A stretch of DNA of 6,033 bases from Methylomarinum sp. (GTDB taxonomy: Bacteria; Pseudomonadota; Gammaproteobacteria; Methylococcales; Methylomonadaceae). Positions 1 to 6,033 of the stretch are shown piece after piece. The notes beneath the pieces are model-generated. The model saw only the letters and a list, made by a program, of their open reading frames with translations, was not told the DNA's origin and ran no database searches. Each line of letters opens with the position of its first letter. Within the stretch, counting starts at the first letter, position 1. The translations under genes and the position numbers were made by a program. The stretch lies in NCBI GenBank assembly GCA_013139755.1, contig WTAG01000602.1:1-6033 (forward strand), read 5' to 3'.

Positions 1-1567
1 AGATCAGATTTATGATGAAATCCAAGGCAATTTGCGCCAAGTAGGCGATATTGAACGTATTAGCTCACGTATTGCCTTAAAGTCTGCTCGCCCTCGTGAT
101 TTGATTGTCCTGCGTAATACCTTGGGCGTGTTACCACTATTACAACAGCAATTAGCCAACACCGATAACTCTCATATTGAAACGCTAAAACAACAAATAG
201 CTGAGCAACCTGAGCTATTATCATTATTACAACGGGCAATTATTGATAACCCACCCGTATTAATTCGGGATGGCGGCGTTATTGCGGAGGGCTACAATCA
301 AGAACTTGATGATTTACGTAATTTAAGCCAAAATGCTGATCAATTTTTGATTGATATGGAGAACCGTGAGAAGGAAGCAACAGGGATTAATAACTTAAAA
401 GTTAACTACAATCGAGTCCACGGTTATTACATCGAAGTTTCTCGTTTACACTCTGATAAAGTGCCTGATTACTACACACGTAAACAGACCTTAAAAAGTG
501 TCGAACGCTACATCACATCTGAACTAAAAGAATTTGAGGACAAGGTATTAAGCGCAAGGGAAAAATTCTTAGCTTTTGAGAAAGCCTTATACGATGAATT
601 GCTTACCCTTATATCAGCATACTTATCTGACTTACAGCGCTGTGCATCAGCATTGGCTGAATTGGATGTATTGGTCAATTTTTCAGAACGTGCTGATACA
701 CTAAATTTATCCCGCCCAATTTTAAGCGAAAAAGCCGGCATAGAAATTGAGAATGGCAGACACCTTATTGTTGAACAAGTATCCGACATTCCTTTTGTCG
801 CAAATGATATAAGCTTTAATAATCAACGAAAAATGCTGATTATTACAGGACCAAATATGGGTGGTAAATCAACCTATATGCGGCAAACTGCACTTATTGT
901 ATTAATGATGCATGTTGGTTGTTTTGTACCGGCAAAAACTGTCACTTGTGGCCCTATTGATAAAATATTCACCCGTATTGGTGCTTCAGATGATTTAGCC
1001 AGCGGACGCTCAACCTTTATGGTTGAAATGTCTGAAACCGCAAACATTTTGCACAATGCCACCGCTAACAGTCTGATCTTAATGGATGAAATTGGACGAG
1101 GAACCAGTACTTTTGACGGGCTTTCATTAGCTTGGGCATGTGCCGTTCATCTTGCAAAACAGACCAAAGCCTATACCTTGTTTGCTACGCATTACTTTGA
1201 ATTAACTGCATTACCTGAAGAGTATAAAAACATTCATAATGTACATCTGGATGCTATGGAACATGGCGATAAGATTGTTTTCTTACACTCGGTAAAAGAT
1301 GGGCCTGCCAGCCAAAGTTATGGTTTGCAAGTCGCCTCGTTGGCAGGAGTTCCCGGTACTGTCATTGATAATGCAAAAAACAAATTACAGCAACTGGAAG
1401 ATAATGCTTATATTGAGCAGCAACATGAATCTGGCACCAATCAATTAGATTTATTTTCAGCAAAAGAATGTCACCCAGCGGTGGGCTTTATTGAAGAATT
1501 AAATCCAGATGAGTTAAGCCCAAGACAAGCATTGGACATGCTATACAGACTTAAAGAGTTTGTTTAA
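1..1567 (+). CDS. mutS: DNA mismatch repair protein MutS (C-terminal part, 5' end outside window)
   Basis: MutS binds mismatched or looped DNA as a dimer and, through ATP binding, recruits MutL to start strand repair in the cytoplasm. The reading frame is open from base 2 with no start. In-frame residues before the TTG at 32 ([10 protein letters not shown]) already continue the conserved core, so that TTG is internal. About 521 residues are visible; by comparison with E. coli MutS (853 aa) roughly the first 330 are missing, including the mismatch-reading Phe-x-Glu region. Seen in order: core/lever and clamp regions ([13 protein letters not shown] near 410-450), Walker [10 protein letters not shown] at 848-874, the [16 protein letters not shown] segment, Walker [14 protein letters not shown] at about 1073-1110, the FATHYFELT histidine loop at 1181-1207, a beta-clamp-like QLDLF at 1442-1456, and the C-terminal [12 protein letters not shown] tetramerisation motif. 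It converges on dsbC. The assignment as MutS1, not MutS2, is firm. Confidence 0.98.
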   Translation, partial: DQIYDEIQGNLRQVGDIERISSRIALKSARPRDLIVLRNTLGVLPLLQQQLANTDNSHIETLKQQIAEQPELLSLLQRAIIDNPPVLIRDGGVIAEGYNQELDDLRNLSQNADQFLIDMENREKEATGINNLKVNYNRVHGYYIEVSRLHSDKVPDYYTRKQTLKSVERYITSELKEFEDKVLSAREKFLAFEKALYDELLTLISAYLSDLQRCASALAELDVLVNFSERADTLNLSRPILSEKAGIEIENGRHLIVEQVSDIPFVANDISFNNQRKMLIITGPNMGGKSTYMRQTALIVLMMHVGCFVPAKTVTCGPIDKIFTRIGASDDLASGRSTFMVEMSETANILHNATANSLILMDEIGRGTSTFDGLSLAWACAVHLAKQTKAYTLFATHYFELTALPEEYKNIHNVHLDAMEHGDKIVFLHSVKDGPASQSYGLQVASLAGVPGTVIDNAKNKLQQLEDNAYIEQQHESGTNQLDLFSAKECHPAVGFIEELNPDELSPRQALDMLYRLKEFV

Positions 1568-1586
1568 TCACTGGGCAGACGACCTT

Positions 1587-1666
1587 AATGTAGGATGGGC
1601 AAAGGTCTCTTGCGTGCCCATCTCTCTTAACATGATGGGCACGCTACGCCTTGCCCATCCTACATT
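1587..1666. repeat. Paired-hairpin (REP/BIME-like) inverted repeat, copy 1
   Basis: This lies between the convergent mutS and dsbC genes. A perfect 16-bp outer stem pairs 1587-1602 (AATGTAGGATGGGCAA) with 1651-1666. An inner perfect 11-bp stem pairs 1612-1622 with 1634-1644 around an 11-base loop (1623-1633). Alternatively, each half folds by itself: GATGGGCA/TGCCCATC pairs 1594-1601 with 1615-1622, and again 1634-1641 with 1652-1659. The layout, two small palindromes in opposite orientation, resembles the dispersed REP/BIME elements of gammaproteobacteria. A diverged copy occurs at 2534-2608. There is no strong T-run on either side, so it is not a textbook intrinsic terminator, but its place between converging genes would suit blocking of read-through or 3'-end protection (inference). 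Confidence 0.8.
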
Positions 1667-1703
1667 TTATCCGCTCCCATCACTCCGGCGAACATAACCG
1701 AAA

Positions 1704-1729
1704 ATTGGTAATGCTATTCGTTTACCAAT
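1704..1729 (-). terminator. Candidate weak intrinsic terminator of dsbC
   Basis: A perfect 8-bp inverted repeat pairs ATTGGTAA (1704-1711) with TTACCAAT (1722-1729) around a 10-base loop that contains the dsbC stop codon. Read on the minus strand, the stem is followed directly by four T residues (including the last stem base) and then CGG. The stem is AT-rich and the T-run short, so termination here would be weak. The nearby 1587-1666 hairpin may do more. This could be a chance palindrome. Confidence 0.3.
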
Positions 1730-2430
1730 GCCTTAAGCAGTTGTTTTGCTGGCACATAACCAGGAAAAATATTACCTTTTTCAGTTACTATCATCGGCGT
1801 GCCCCTTGCTTCAAACTCAACACCTAACTGCATATGCTCATCCACTGGGTTATCACAGTTTTTAGCTTCAGGTGTCGCTCCATTCTTTGCCGCTGTTAAA
1901 GCTGTATTGCGATCATCCGAACACCATACCGATACTGCTTTATTATATGAATCTGAACCTTTGCCCGCTCTTGGGTAAAACAAGTACTGAATGGTAATCC
2001 CTTCAGCCATATATTGATCTAATTCTGAGTGAAGCTTTCGACAATAACCACAATCAATATCGGTAAACACAGAGACTTTATATTTACTGTCTTTAGGCTT
2101 AAAGATAATCATTTTATCTTCACCTAAATTTTCAATCGCATTTTTTCTAGTGTCTGCTAATTTTAATTCTGTTAAGTCCTTTCTGGCCGCAATATCTATC
2201 AGATGCCCCTGTAACAAATATTTTCCATCGTCCGAAACATATAAAATATTGCTACCTACAGCGACTTCATACAAACCTTTAGCTTCCGCTGGTTTTAATG
2301 AATCAATCTTCAGTGTGGGCATAGACTTACTAAATGACTGCCTAATTGCCACTTCATCAGCATGGACAACCGATGAACCTATAATTGTCATTGCAGCTAG
2401 AGATATTACAGTGTTTTTTAATCGTTTCAT
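1714..2430 (-). CDS. dsbC: Periplasmic thiol:disulfide interchange protein DsbC
   Basis: DsbC is a homodimeric periplasmic isomerase that reshuffles wrong disulfides and is kept reduced by DsbD. The protein is 238 aa from the ATG at 2430. A TTG two codons upstream (2436) is possible but less likely. Residues 1-24 form a signal peptide: basic MKRLK, a hydrophobic stretch, then a likely VHA|DE cleavage site. About 25-85 form the dimerisation domain, then a linker, then a thioredoxin fold with the CGYC active site (127-130) and the cis-proline loop GTP (210-212). C170 and C192 match the second, structural disulfide of E. coli DsbC; there are no other cysteines. CGYC and the N-terminal dimer domain favour DsbC over DsbA; DsbG is the main alternative but has a different active-site dipeptide. 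No clear Shine-Dalgarno precedes the ATG. It follows rseP on the same strand after a 180-base gap with its own candidate promoter. Confidence 0.95.
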   Translation of the reverse strand: MKRLKNTVISLAAMTIIGSSVVHADEVAIRQSFSKSMPTLKIDSLKPAEAKGLYEVAVGSNILYVSDDGKYLLQGHLIDIAARKDLTELKLADTRKNAIENLGEDKMIIFKPKDSKYKVSVFTDIDCGYCRKLHSELDQYMAEGITIQYLFYPRAGKGSDSYNKAVSVWCSDDRNTALTAAKNGATPEAKNCDNPVDEHMQLGVEFEARGTPMIVTEKGNIFPGYVPAKQLLKALVNE

Positions 2431-2451
2431 ATTCAATTGATAGCAGTTAAA

Positions 2452-2466
2452 AGTCCTTAGTGGACT
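2452..2466 (-). promoter_or_regulatory. Small hairpin in the dsbC leader
   Basis: A perfect 5-bp inverted repeat (AGTCC at 2452-2456, GGACT at 2462-2466, 5-base loop) lies 21 bases upstream of the dsbC ATG and downstream of the candidate promoter. On the minus strand the only purine-rich Shine-Dalgarno-like string in the leader, AAGGA, spans its loop and 3' arm, and is about 23 bases from the ATG, too far for normal use. The hairpin is short and may be chance. Confidence 0.2.
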
Positions 2467-2489
2467 GTAATAAGTAGGGTTTGTTCCAT

Positions 2490-2518
2490 CTTATAAAGAA
2501 AGATAGTGTTCCGCACAA
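2490..2518 (-). promoter_or_regulatory. Candidate sigma-70 promoter for dsbC
   Basis: On the minus strand a -35 like TTGTGC (2513-2518; 3 of 6 consensus bases, including TTG) and a -10 TATAAG (2490-2495; 5 of 6) are separated by exactly 17 bases. A transcript would start near 2483 and give a leader of roughly 50 bases. It lies between the repeat at 2534-2608 and dsbC, so dsbC could be expressed separately from the rseP operon. This is pattern matching only, with a weak -35. Confidence 0.4.
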
Positions 2519-2533
2519 AATAATTTGGATTCC

Positions 2534-2608
2534 GTGGTATGGACAAGGCGCTTTCTTGTCCATCTTTTCAAATGATGGGCAGGAGAGGAAGCTTTGCCCA
2601 TCCTACAT
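2534..2608. repeat. Paired-hairpin (REP/BIME-like) inverted repeat, copy 2 (diverged)
   Basis: This lies directly downstream of rseP (stop at 2611-2613). Half one is a perfect 9-bp hairpin, ATGGACAAG (2539-2547) with CTTGTCCAT (2555-2563), with a 7-base loop. Half two is GATGGGCA (2574-2581) with TGCCCATC (2595-2602), with a 13-base loop. Fifteen bases at the right end (TTGCCCATCCTACAT, 2594-2608) are identical to copy 1 at 1651-1665, and ATGATGGGCA is also shared. The long outer stem of copy 1 is degraded here by mismatches while each small hairpin remains perfect. There is no T-run after it on the minus strand, so a role as terminator of the cdsA-dxr-rseP transcript is only possible, not shown. 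Confidence 0.75.
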
Positions 2609-2610
2609 AA

Positions 2611-3972
2611 CTATTCAAATAATCGACCAATATCAAGAAAAATAGCAAAAAACATTAAAGACATCAAAACCAGTATGCCTGCCTGCTGAAAAATAATTTG
2701 TATTTTCTCAGAGACTGGACTGCCTTTAATTGCTTCAATAGCAAAGAACATTAGATGCCCGCCATCCAATACTGGTACGGGTAATAAATTTAATACACCC
2801 AAACTAACACTAACTAATGCTAAAAACTTAAGAAAAGGAACCAAGCCCATTTCAGCAGATTGCCCTGCATATTGCGCAATACTAATAGGACCACTTAGAT
2901 TTTCAGGTGATGCTTTACCTATTATCATTCTGCCCATCATTTTTAGTGTACTGGTTGAATAGAACCACGTACGTTCAAACGCTGCTACCAAAGCATCAGC
3001 TGGAGACAATGAAAACTCCACGCGTAATGAATCGATTAACGCCTTAGGAATTTCAACACCTGCACCAATCCGGCCAAAATCTTTTTCTTCAGTTACGATT
3101 CTCTCAGGCACAATGACCATAGGTAAGTGTACACCATCTCTTTCAACCATCAGCTGGATGGAGACTTCAGGTCTAGCCTTTACATACTCAACCCATTGCA
3201 TCCAATCATTAATAGCTACATCGTCAGCAGTAACAATTAAATCACCTAACTGTAATCCAGCTAATTTTGCAGGTGAATTATCAATCACCTTTCCTATAAT
3301 GGCTTTTAACTTAGGCGACCAAGGTTTTAAACCTAATTTTTCATACAGTTGCTCAGGATTTTTTGCATCATCACCTGTGAACGCAAGAAAATGAATCAGC
3401 TCTATCTCATCATCATTTTTAACCGTAACTTTAATTTCTTTCTCACCTTGCATGGCGTTTGAAAACAACAAATTCATTGCTTCCGACCATGTAGGTGTCT
3501 GCTTATCATTAACAGCAAGTATTTCTTCACCTTCTGCAAATCCAGCTTCCGCAGCCAATGTTCCAGATTCAATGACACCGACTATGGGTCTCATACCCGT
3601 TTCACCAATCATGAAAACTGCCCAAAAAAGAACAATCGCTAACAAAAGGTTAAATATGGGGCCTGCAGCAACAATCGCTGATCTTGCAAATAAAGATTGA
3701 CGATTAAAAGCATAAGGTAAGTCCACTTTATCGACCTCACCTTCTCTTTCATCGACCATTTTGACATAACCACCTAAGGGAATTGCCGACAATACGTACT
3801 CTGTTGAATCTGAAGTCTTTTGATACGAGCAAATCACCTTACCGAAACCTATAGAAAAACGAAGGACTTTAACCCCCGATTTTCTGGCCACCCAAAAATG
3901 GCCAAACTCATGAATCGCTACTAATATGCCTATGGCAACAATAAAATGAAAAATCGTATATAAAGCGTCCAT
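2611..3972 (-). CDS. rseP: RseP site-2 intramembrane zinc metalloprotease (sigma-E pathway)
   Basis: RseP is an inner-membrane S2P-family protease. In E. coli it makes the second cut in anti-sigma factor RseA after DegS, releasing sigma-E, and it also clears remnant signal peptides. The protein is 453 aa (E. coli 450). HEFGH at 21-25 in the first membrane helix supplies two zinc ligands and the catalytic Glu; LDG at 402-404 within NLLPVPVLDGGH supplies the third ligand, Asp403. A further membrane segment lies near 97-118. Two tandem PDZ domains follow, about 120-200 and 210-295, the second with the typical NSPAKLAGLQLGDLI. C-terminal membrane helices lie near 380-400 and 430-450. All catalytic residues are present. 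Its ATG shares one base with the dxr stop (TAATG) and no Shine-Dalgarno is visible, which suggests translation coupled to dxr. RseA and DegS are not in the window, so the sigma-E role is inferred from the family. Confidence 0.97.
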   Translation of the reverse strand: MDALYTIFHFIVAIGILVAIHEFGHFWVARKSGVKVLRFSIGFGKVICSYQKTSDSTEYVLSAIPLGGYVKMVDEREGEVDKVDLPYAFNRQSLFARSAIVAAGPIFNLLLAIVLFWAVFMIGETGMRPIVGVIESGTLAAEAGFAEGEEILAVNDKQTPTWSEAMNLLFSNAMQGEKEIKVTVKNDDEIELIHFLAFTGDDAKNPEQLYEKLGLKPWSPKLKAIIGKVIDNSPAKLAGLQLGDLIVTADDVAINDWMQWVEYVKARPEVSIQLMVERDGVHLPMVIVPERIVTEEKDFGRIGAGVEIPKALIDSLRVEFSLSPADALVAAFERTWFYSTSTLKMMGRMIIGKASPENLSGPISIAQYAGQSAEMGLVPFLKFLALVSVSLGVLNLLPVPVLDGGHLMFFAIEAIKGSPVSEKIQIIFQQAGILVLMSLMFFAIFLDIGRLFE

Positions 3973-5156
3973 TAGTGAGTCATACTTGCTATTACTTTAT
4001 GGGCTATCGCTCTTGCGTCATTATCCGCTTGCAAAATGACCTCTAGAGTATCCGCTGTATTAGCAGAAAACTCAGCCATTGCTTTTTCAATGATCACTGG
4101 AATATCTGTAAATTTAACGCGTTCATTTAAGAACTCATCTACAGCAATTTCATTAGCTGCATTAAGCACTGTTGGCATAATACCACCCGCTTTAATCGCT
4201 TCATAAGCCAATCTTAAACAGGGGAACCGCTCCAAGCTAGGCTCTTCAAAATCCATTTGTCTTATATCAAAAATATTAAGTGGCTCAACACCTGAATCAA
4301 AGCGCTCAGGCCATGCCATCGCATGTGCAATAGGAATTCTCATATCAGGATTTCCCATTTGTGCTAAAACCGAGCCATCAACATAATCAACCATAGAGTG
4401 AATAATGCTTTGTTTATGAATAACAACTTGGATATCATCAGGCGACATATTGAATAATAAACAGGCTTCAATAAGCTCTAAACCCTTATTCATCATAGTG
4501 GCAGAATCTACTGAAATCTTACGACCCATATCCCATTTAGGATGGGCAACAGCTTGAGCAACAGTGACATCATGCAATTCTTCAACTGGCGTTTCTCTAA
4601 AAGGCCCACCTGAAGCAGTTAATAAAATACGACGAGCTTGTTTAGCATCATCTCCCGCAATATATCCCGCTGGCATACATTGAAAAATCGCATTATGCTC
4701 ACTATCGATAGGCAATAATTTTGCCCCCGAATCGCGCACCGCCTGCATAAAAATATCACCAGACATCACTAATGCTTCTTTATTAGCAAGTAATACATCT
4801 TTCCCCTCTTTTGCAGCTGCTAAACTAGGTAACAACCCAGCAGCACCAACAATAGCAGCCATAACTGAATCAACACTATCCAAAGTTGATACGAACTCTA
4901 ACGCCTTAGAACCGGACATGACATTAATATCTGCAACGTCAGAGTTTTTTATCTTAGCTTTAAATAATTCTGCTTTTTCTTCATTTACTACCACCACATA
5001 TTCTGGGTGATGGGCAATACATTGCTCATATAAAGCATCAATATTGGTATTTGCTGTTAATGCAATCACTTTATATTGATCAGAATGCCTGGCAACCACA
5101 TCTAAGGTGCTGACACCAATGGAGCCTGTCGCCCCCAGAATACAAATTCCCTTCAT
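3972..5156 (-). CDS. dxr: 1-deoxy-D-xylulose 5-phosphate reductoisomerase (IspC/Dxr)
   Basis: Dxr converts 1-deoxy-D-xylulose 5-phosphate to 2-C-methyl-D-erythritol 4-phosphate using NADPH and a divalent metal. This is the committed step of the MEP isoprenoid pathway in the cytosol and the target of fosmidomycin. The protein is 394 aa (E. coli 398). The N-terminal NADPH-binding fold starts with GATGSIG (8-14); LLANKEAL lies at 122-129. The metal ligands are Asp151 and Glu153 in PIDSEHNAIFQ and Glu227 in MMNKGLE. The substrate loop HPKWDMGRK (205-213) has the conserved Trp208, and SGGPF follows the central sheet. The C-terminal helical domain is complete. The start ATG overlaps the cdsA stop by 4 bases (ATGA), with GGAG 9 bases upstream. 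The product supplies precursors for undecaprenyl phosphate and quinones, fitting its envelope-gene neighbours. Confidence 0.98.
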   Translation of the reverse strand: MKGICILGATGSIGVSTLDVVARHSDQYKVIALTANTNIDALYEQCIAHHPEYVVVVNEEKAELFKAKIKNSDVADINVMSGSKALEFVSTLDSVDSVMAAIVGAAGLLPSLAAAKEGKDVLLANKEALVMSGDIFMQAVRDSGAKLLPIDSEHNAIFQCMPAGYIAGDDAKQARRILLTASGGPFRETPVEELHDVTVAQAVAHPKWDMGRKISVDSATMMNKGLELIEACLLFNMSPDDIQVVIHKQSIIHSMVDYVDGSVLAQMGNPDMRIPIAHAMAWPERFDSGVEPLNIFDIRQMDFEEPSLERFPCLRLAYEAIKAGGIMPTVLNAANEIAVDEFLNERVKFTDIPVIIEKAMAEFSANTADTLEVILQADNDARAIAHKVIASMTH

Positions 5157-6028
5157 GCAAAAACACTCCGCCCAATCAAAATCACACCTGCATAATAAAA
5201 CGGTGCAGCAGCAATAACACTGTCAATACGATCTAAAACGCCACCATGACCAGGCAATATAGAGCCACTGTCTTTTACACCACTTTTACGTTTCATCAAA
5301 CTAAAAAATAAGTCACCATAAATTGAAACCAATACCGTCAAAATAGATAACATACCAAAATCTGTGGCAATCATCATTGGGTAACCGTAATACAATGTCA
5401 AAGCAAGCGCACAAAGCATCGCCGAAATAATTGCACCATACATACCTTGTACTGTTTTTCCTGGACTAATCGCAGGTGCTAATTTGTCTTTACCGAATTT
5501 CTTACCTGTGAAATAAGCCGCTATATCAGCAATCCAAATTAATGCCAGAAAATACATAACAGCATCAGCACCGTAATAAGCGCGTAATTTTGTTAAGAAC
5601 ATCCAAGCTGAAAGCAACACAAACCATCCAATAAAAACTTTAAAACTTGTTTTTAATTCGATTGCTAATAAACCTTCCGGTACTTTTCGAATAAGTATCA
5701 TCATCATCACCCAGAAAACAACTGGACCAATAACCAGCCATTCAAGAGCACCTGAATATTCTTTAATTTCTGGCCATTCAAATACTTGTGAGGTCAGCTC
5801 TAAAAGTTGAGTCCAAAAAGTGACACCCAGCATAGGAACAATTAGCAGCAATAAAAAACCTAACTTTCCTGATACTTTATTTATTTCTACTAAATTCGTC
5901 CATTCCCAAGCAGCAATTAAAACAATCACAGCAATAAATAGATAAAAATATAAGATCGGTAATAGAAAAATAGCCGATATAGCGACTGCGGCTAAGACTA
6001 AAGCCGTTAATATTCTTTGTAATAGCAT
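5153..6028 (-). CDS. cdsA: Phosphatidate cytidylyltransferase (CDP-diacylglycerol synthase)
   Basis: CdsA is an integral inner-membrane enzyme that joins CTP and phosphatidic acid to give CDP-diacylglycerol, the precursor of phosphatidylethanolamine, phosphatidylglycerol and cardiolipin. The protein is 291 aa (E. coli 285). It is strongly hydrophobic, with some seven or eight membrane segments, the first at about 8-40. Conserved blocks are WIADIAAYFTGKKFGK with SPGKTVQG (165-195) and the family signature from S243 to D269: S-x-x-K-R, K252-D253, H261-G-G and D266-R-x-D269, the acidic residues being the metal-binding catalytic ones. MLLQRILTALVL matches the usual start, so the ATG at 6028 is probably right, although only five bases (AAAAA on this strand) of upstream sequence are visible. 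It overlaps dxr by 4 bases. In most proteobacteria uppS lies just upstream; that would be beyond the right edge. Confidence 0.97.
   Translation of the reverse strand: MLLQRILTALVLAAVAISAIFLLPILYFYLFIAVIVLIAAWEWTNLVEINKVSGKLGFLLLLIVPMLGVTFWTQLLELTSQVFEWPEIKEYSGALEWLVIGPVVFWVMMMILIRKVPEGLLAIELKTSFKVFIGWFVLLSAWMFLTKLRAYYGADAVMYFLALIWIADIAAYFTGKKFGKDKLAPAISPGKTVQGMYGAIISAMLCALALTLYYGYPMMIATDFGMLSILTVLVSIYGDLFFSLMKRKSGVKDSGSILPGHGGVLDRIDSVIAAAPFYYAGVILIGRSVFA
5166..5169 (-). promoter_or_regulatory. Ribosome binding site of dxr inside cdsA
   Basis: GGAG on the minus strand lies 9 bases before the dxr ATG, inside the last codons of cdsA. It supports the ATG at 5156 as the dxr start and allows initiation in addition to coupling through the ATGA overlap. 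Confidence 0.6.
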
Positions 6029-6033
6029 TTTTT

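Noticed and set aside
32..34. TTG as the start of a 511-aa MutS
   Set aside because: The frame is open and homologous to MutS upstream to base 2, and a start here would remove the mismatch-binding and connector domains. The gene simply continues beyond the left edge.
508..1062. Minus-strand open frames (508-789 and 874-1062) opposite mutS
   Set aside because: Both are antisense to conserved MutS domains, including the Walker A region, with no features of their own.
1587..1666. Classical rho-independent bidirectional terminator
   Set aside because: The stem is strong, but neither side has a proper T-run, and the same structure recurs at 2534-2608. A repeat element is the better description, though it may still affect termination.
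2150..2440. Plus-strand 96-aa open frame opposite dsbC
   Set aside because: It lies almost wholly antisense to the well-supported dsbC, is serine-rich in the way of shadow frames, and has no recognisable motif.
1568..2610. Insertion sequence or mobile system carrying dsbC
   Set aside because: There is no transposase, no target-site duplication I can see, and dsbC is an ordinary, intact housekeeping-type gene with base use like its neighbours.
3113..3700. Plus-strand open frames (3113-3394 and 3452-3700) opposite rseP
   Set aside because: Both are antisense to conserved PDZ and membrane parts of rseP and resemble no known family.
4538..4550. TAGGATGGGCAAC inside dxr, resembling the repeat arms
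   Set aside because: These bases encode the conserved His-Pro-Lys-Trp region of Dxr and lack the matching second arm, so the likeness is a chance of codon use.

Overview
The window looks like chromosomal DNA from a moderately AT-rich gammaproteobacterium. MutS, DsbC, RseP, Dxr and CdsA all read as proteobacterial orthologues of nearly the E. coli lengths, and the order cdsA-dxr-rseP is the classic proteobacterial arrangement. The exact lineage cannot be fixed from this sequence. A methanotroph-like or related environmental gammaproteobacterium is possible, but that is only an impression.

Layout: (1) Bases 1-1567, plus strand: the C-terminal 60% or so of mutS, running in from the left edge. 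(2) Bases 1568-1713: a convergent intergenic gap holding an 80-bp paired-hairpin repeat. (3) Bases 1714-2430, minus strand: dsbC, a periplasmic disulfide isomerase, with a candidate promoter upstream. (4) Bases 2431-2610: a gap with that promoter and a second, diverged copy of the paired-hairpin repeat. (5) Bases 2611-6028, minus strand: a compact operon segment transcribed cdsA > dxr > rseP, with a 4-base overlap (cdsA/dxr) and a 1-base overlap (dxr/rseP). Its upstream part lies beyond the right edge.

The three operon genes serve the cell envelope and isoprenoid supply. CdsA makes CDP-diacylglycerol for phospholipids. Dxr commits carbon to the MEP pathway, which feeds undecaprenyl phosphate and quinones. 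RseP is the intramembrane protease of the envelope-stress cascade. DsbC acts in the same compartment on misoxidised exported proteins but has its own candidate promoter. MutS (mismatch repair) is unrelated in function and faces the other genes.

Every gene is well conserved and intact apart from mutS, which is cut by the window edge. I see no undescribed system. The parts most worth a second look are the two paired-hairpin repeats, including a compensatory base change between them, and the gene order after rseP, where dsbC is found instead of the usual bamA.
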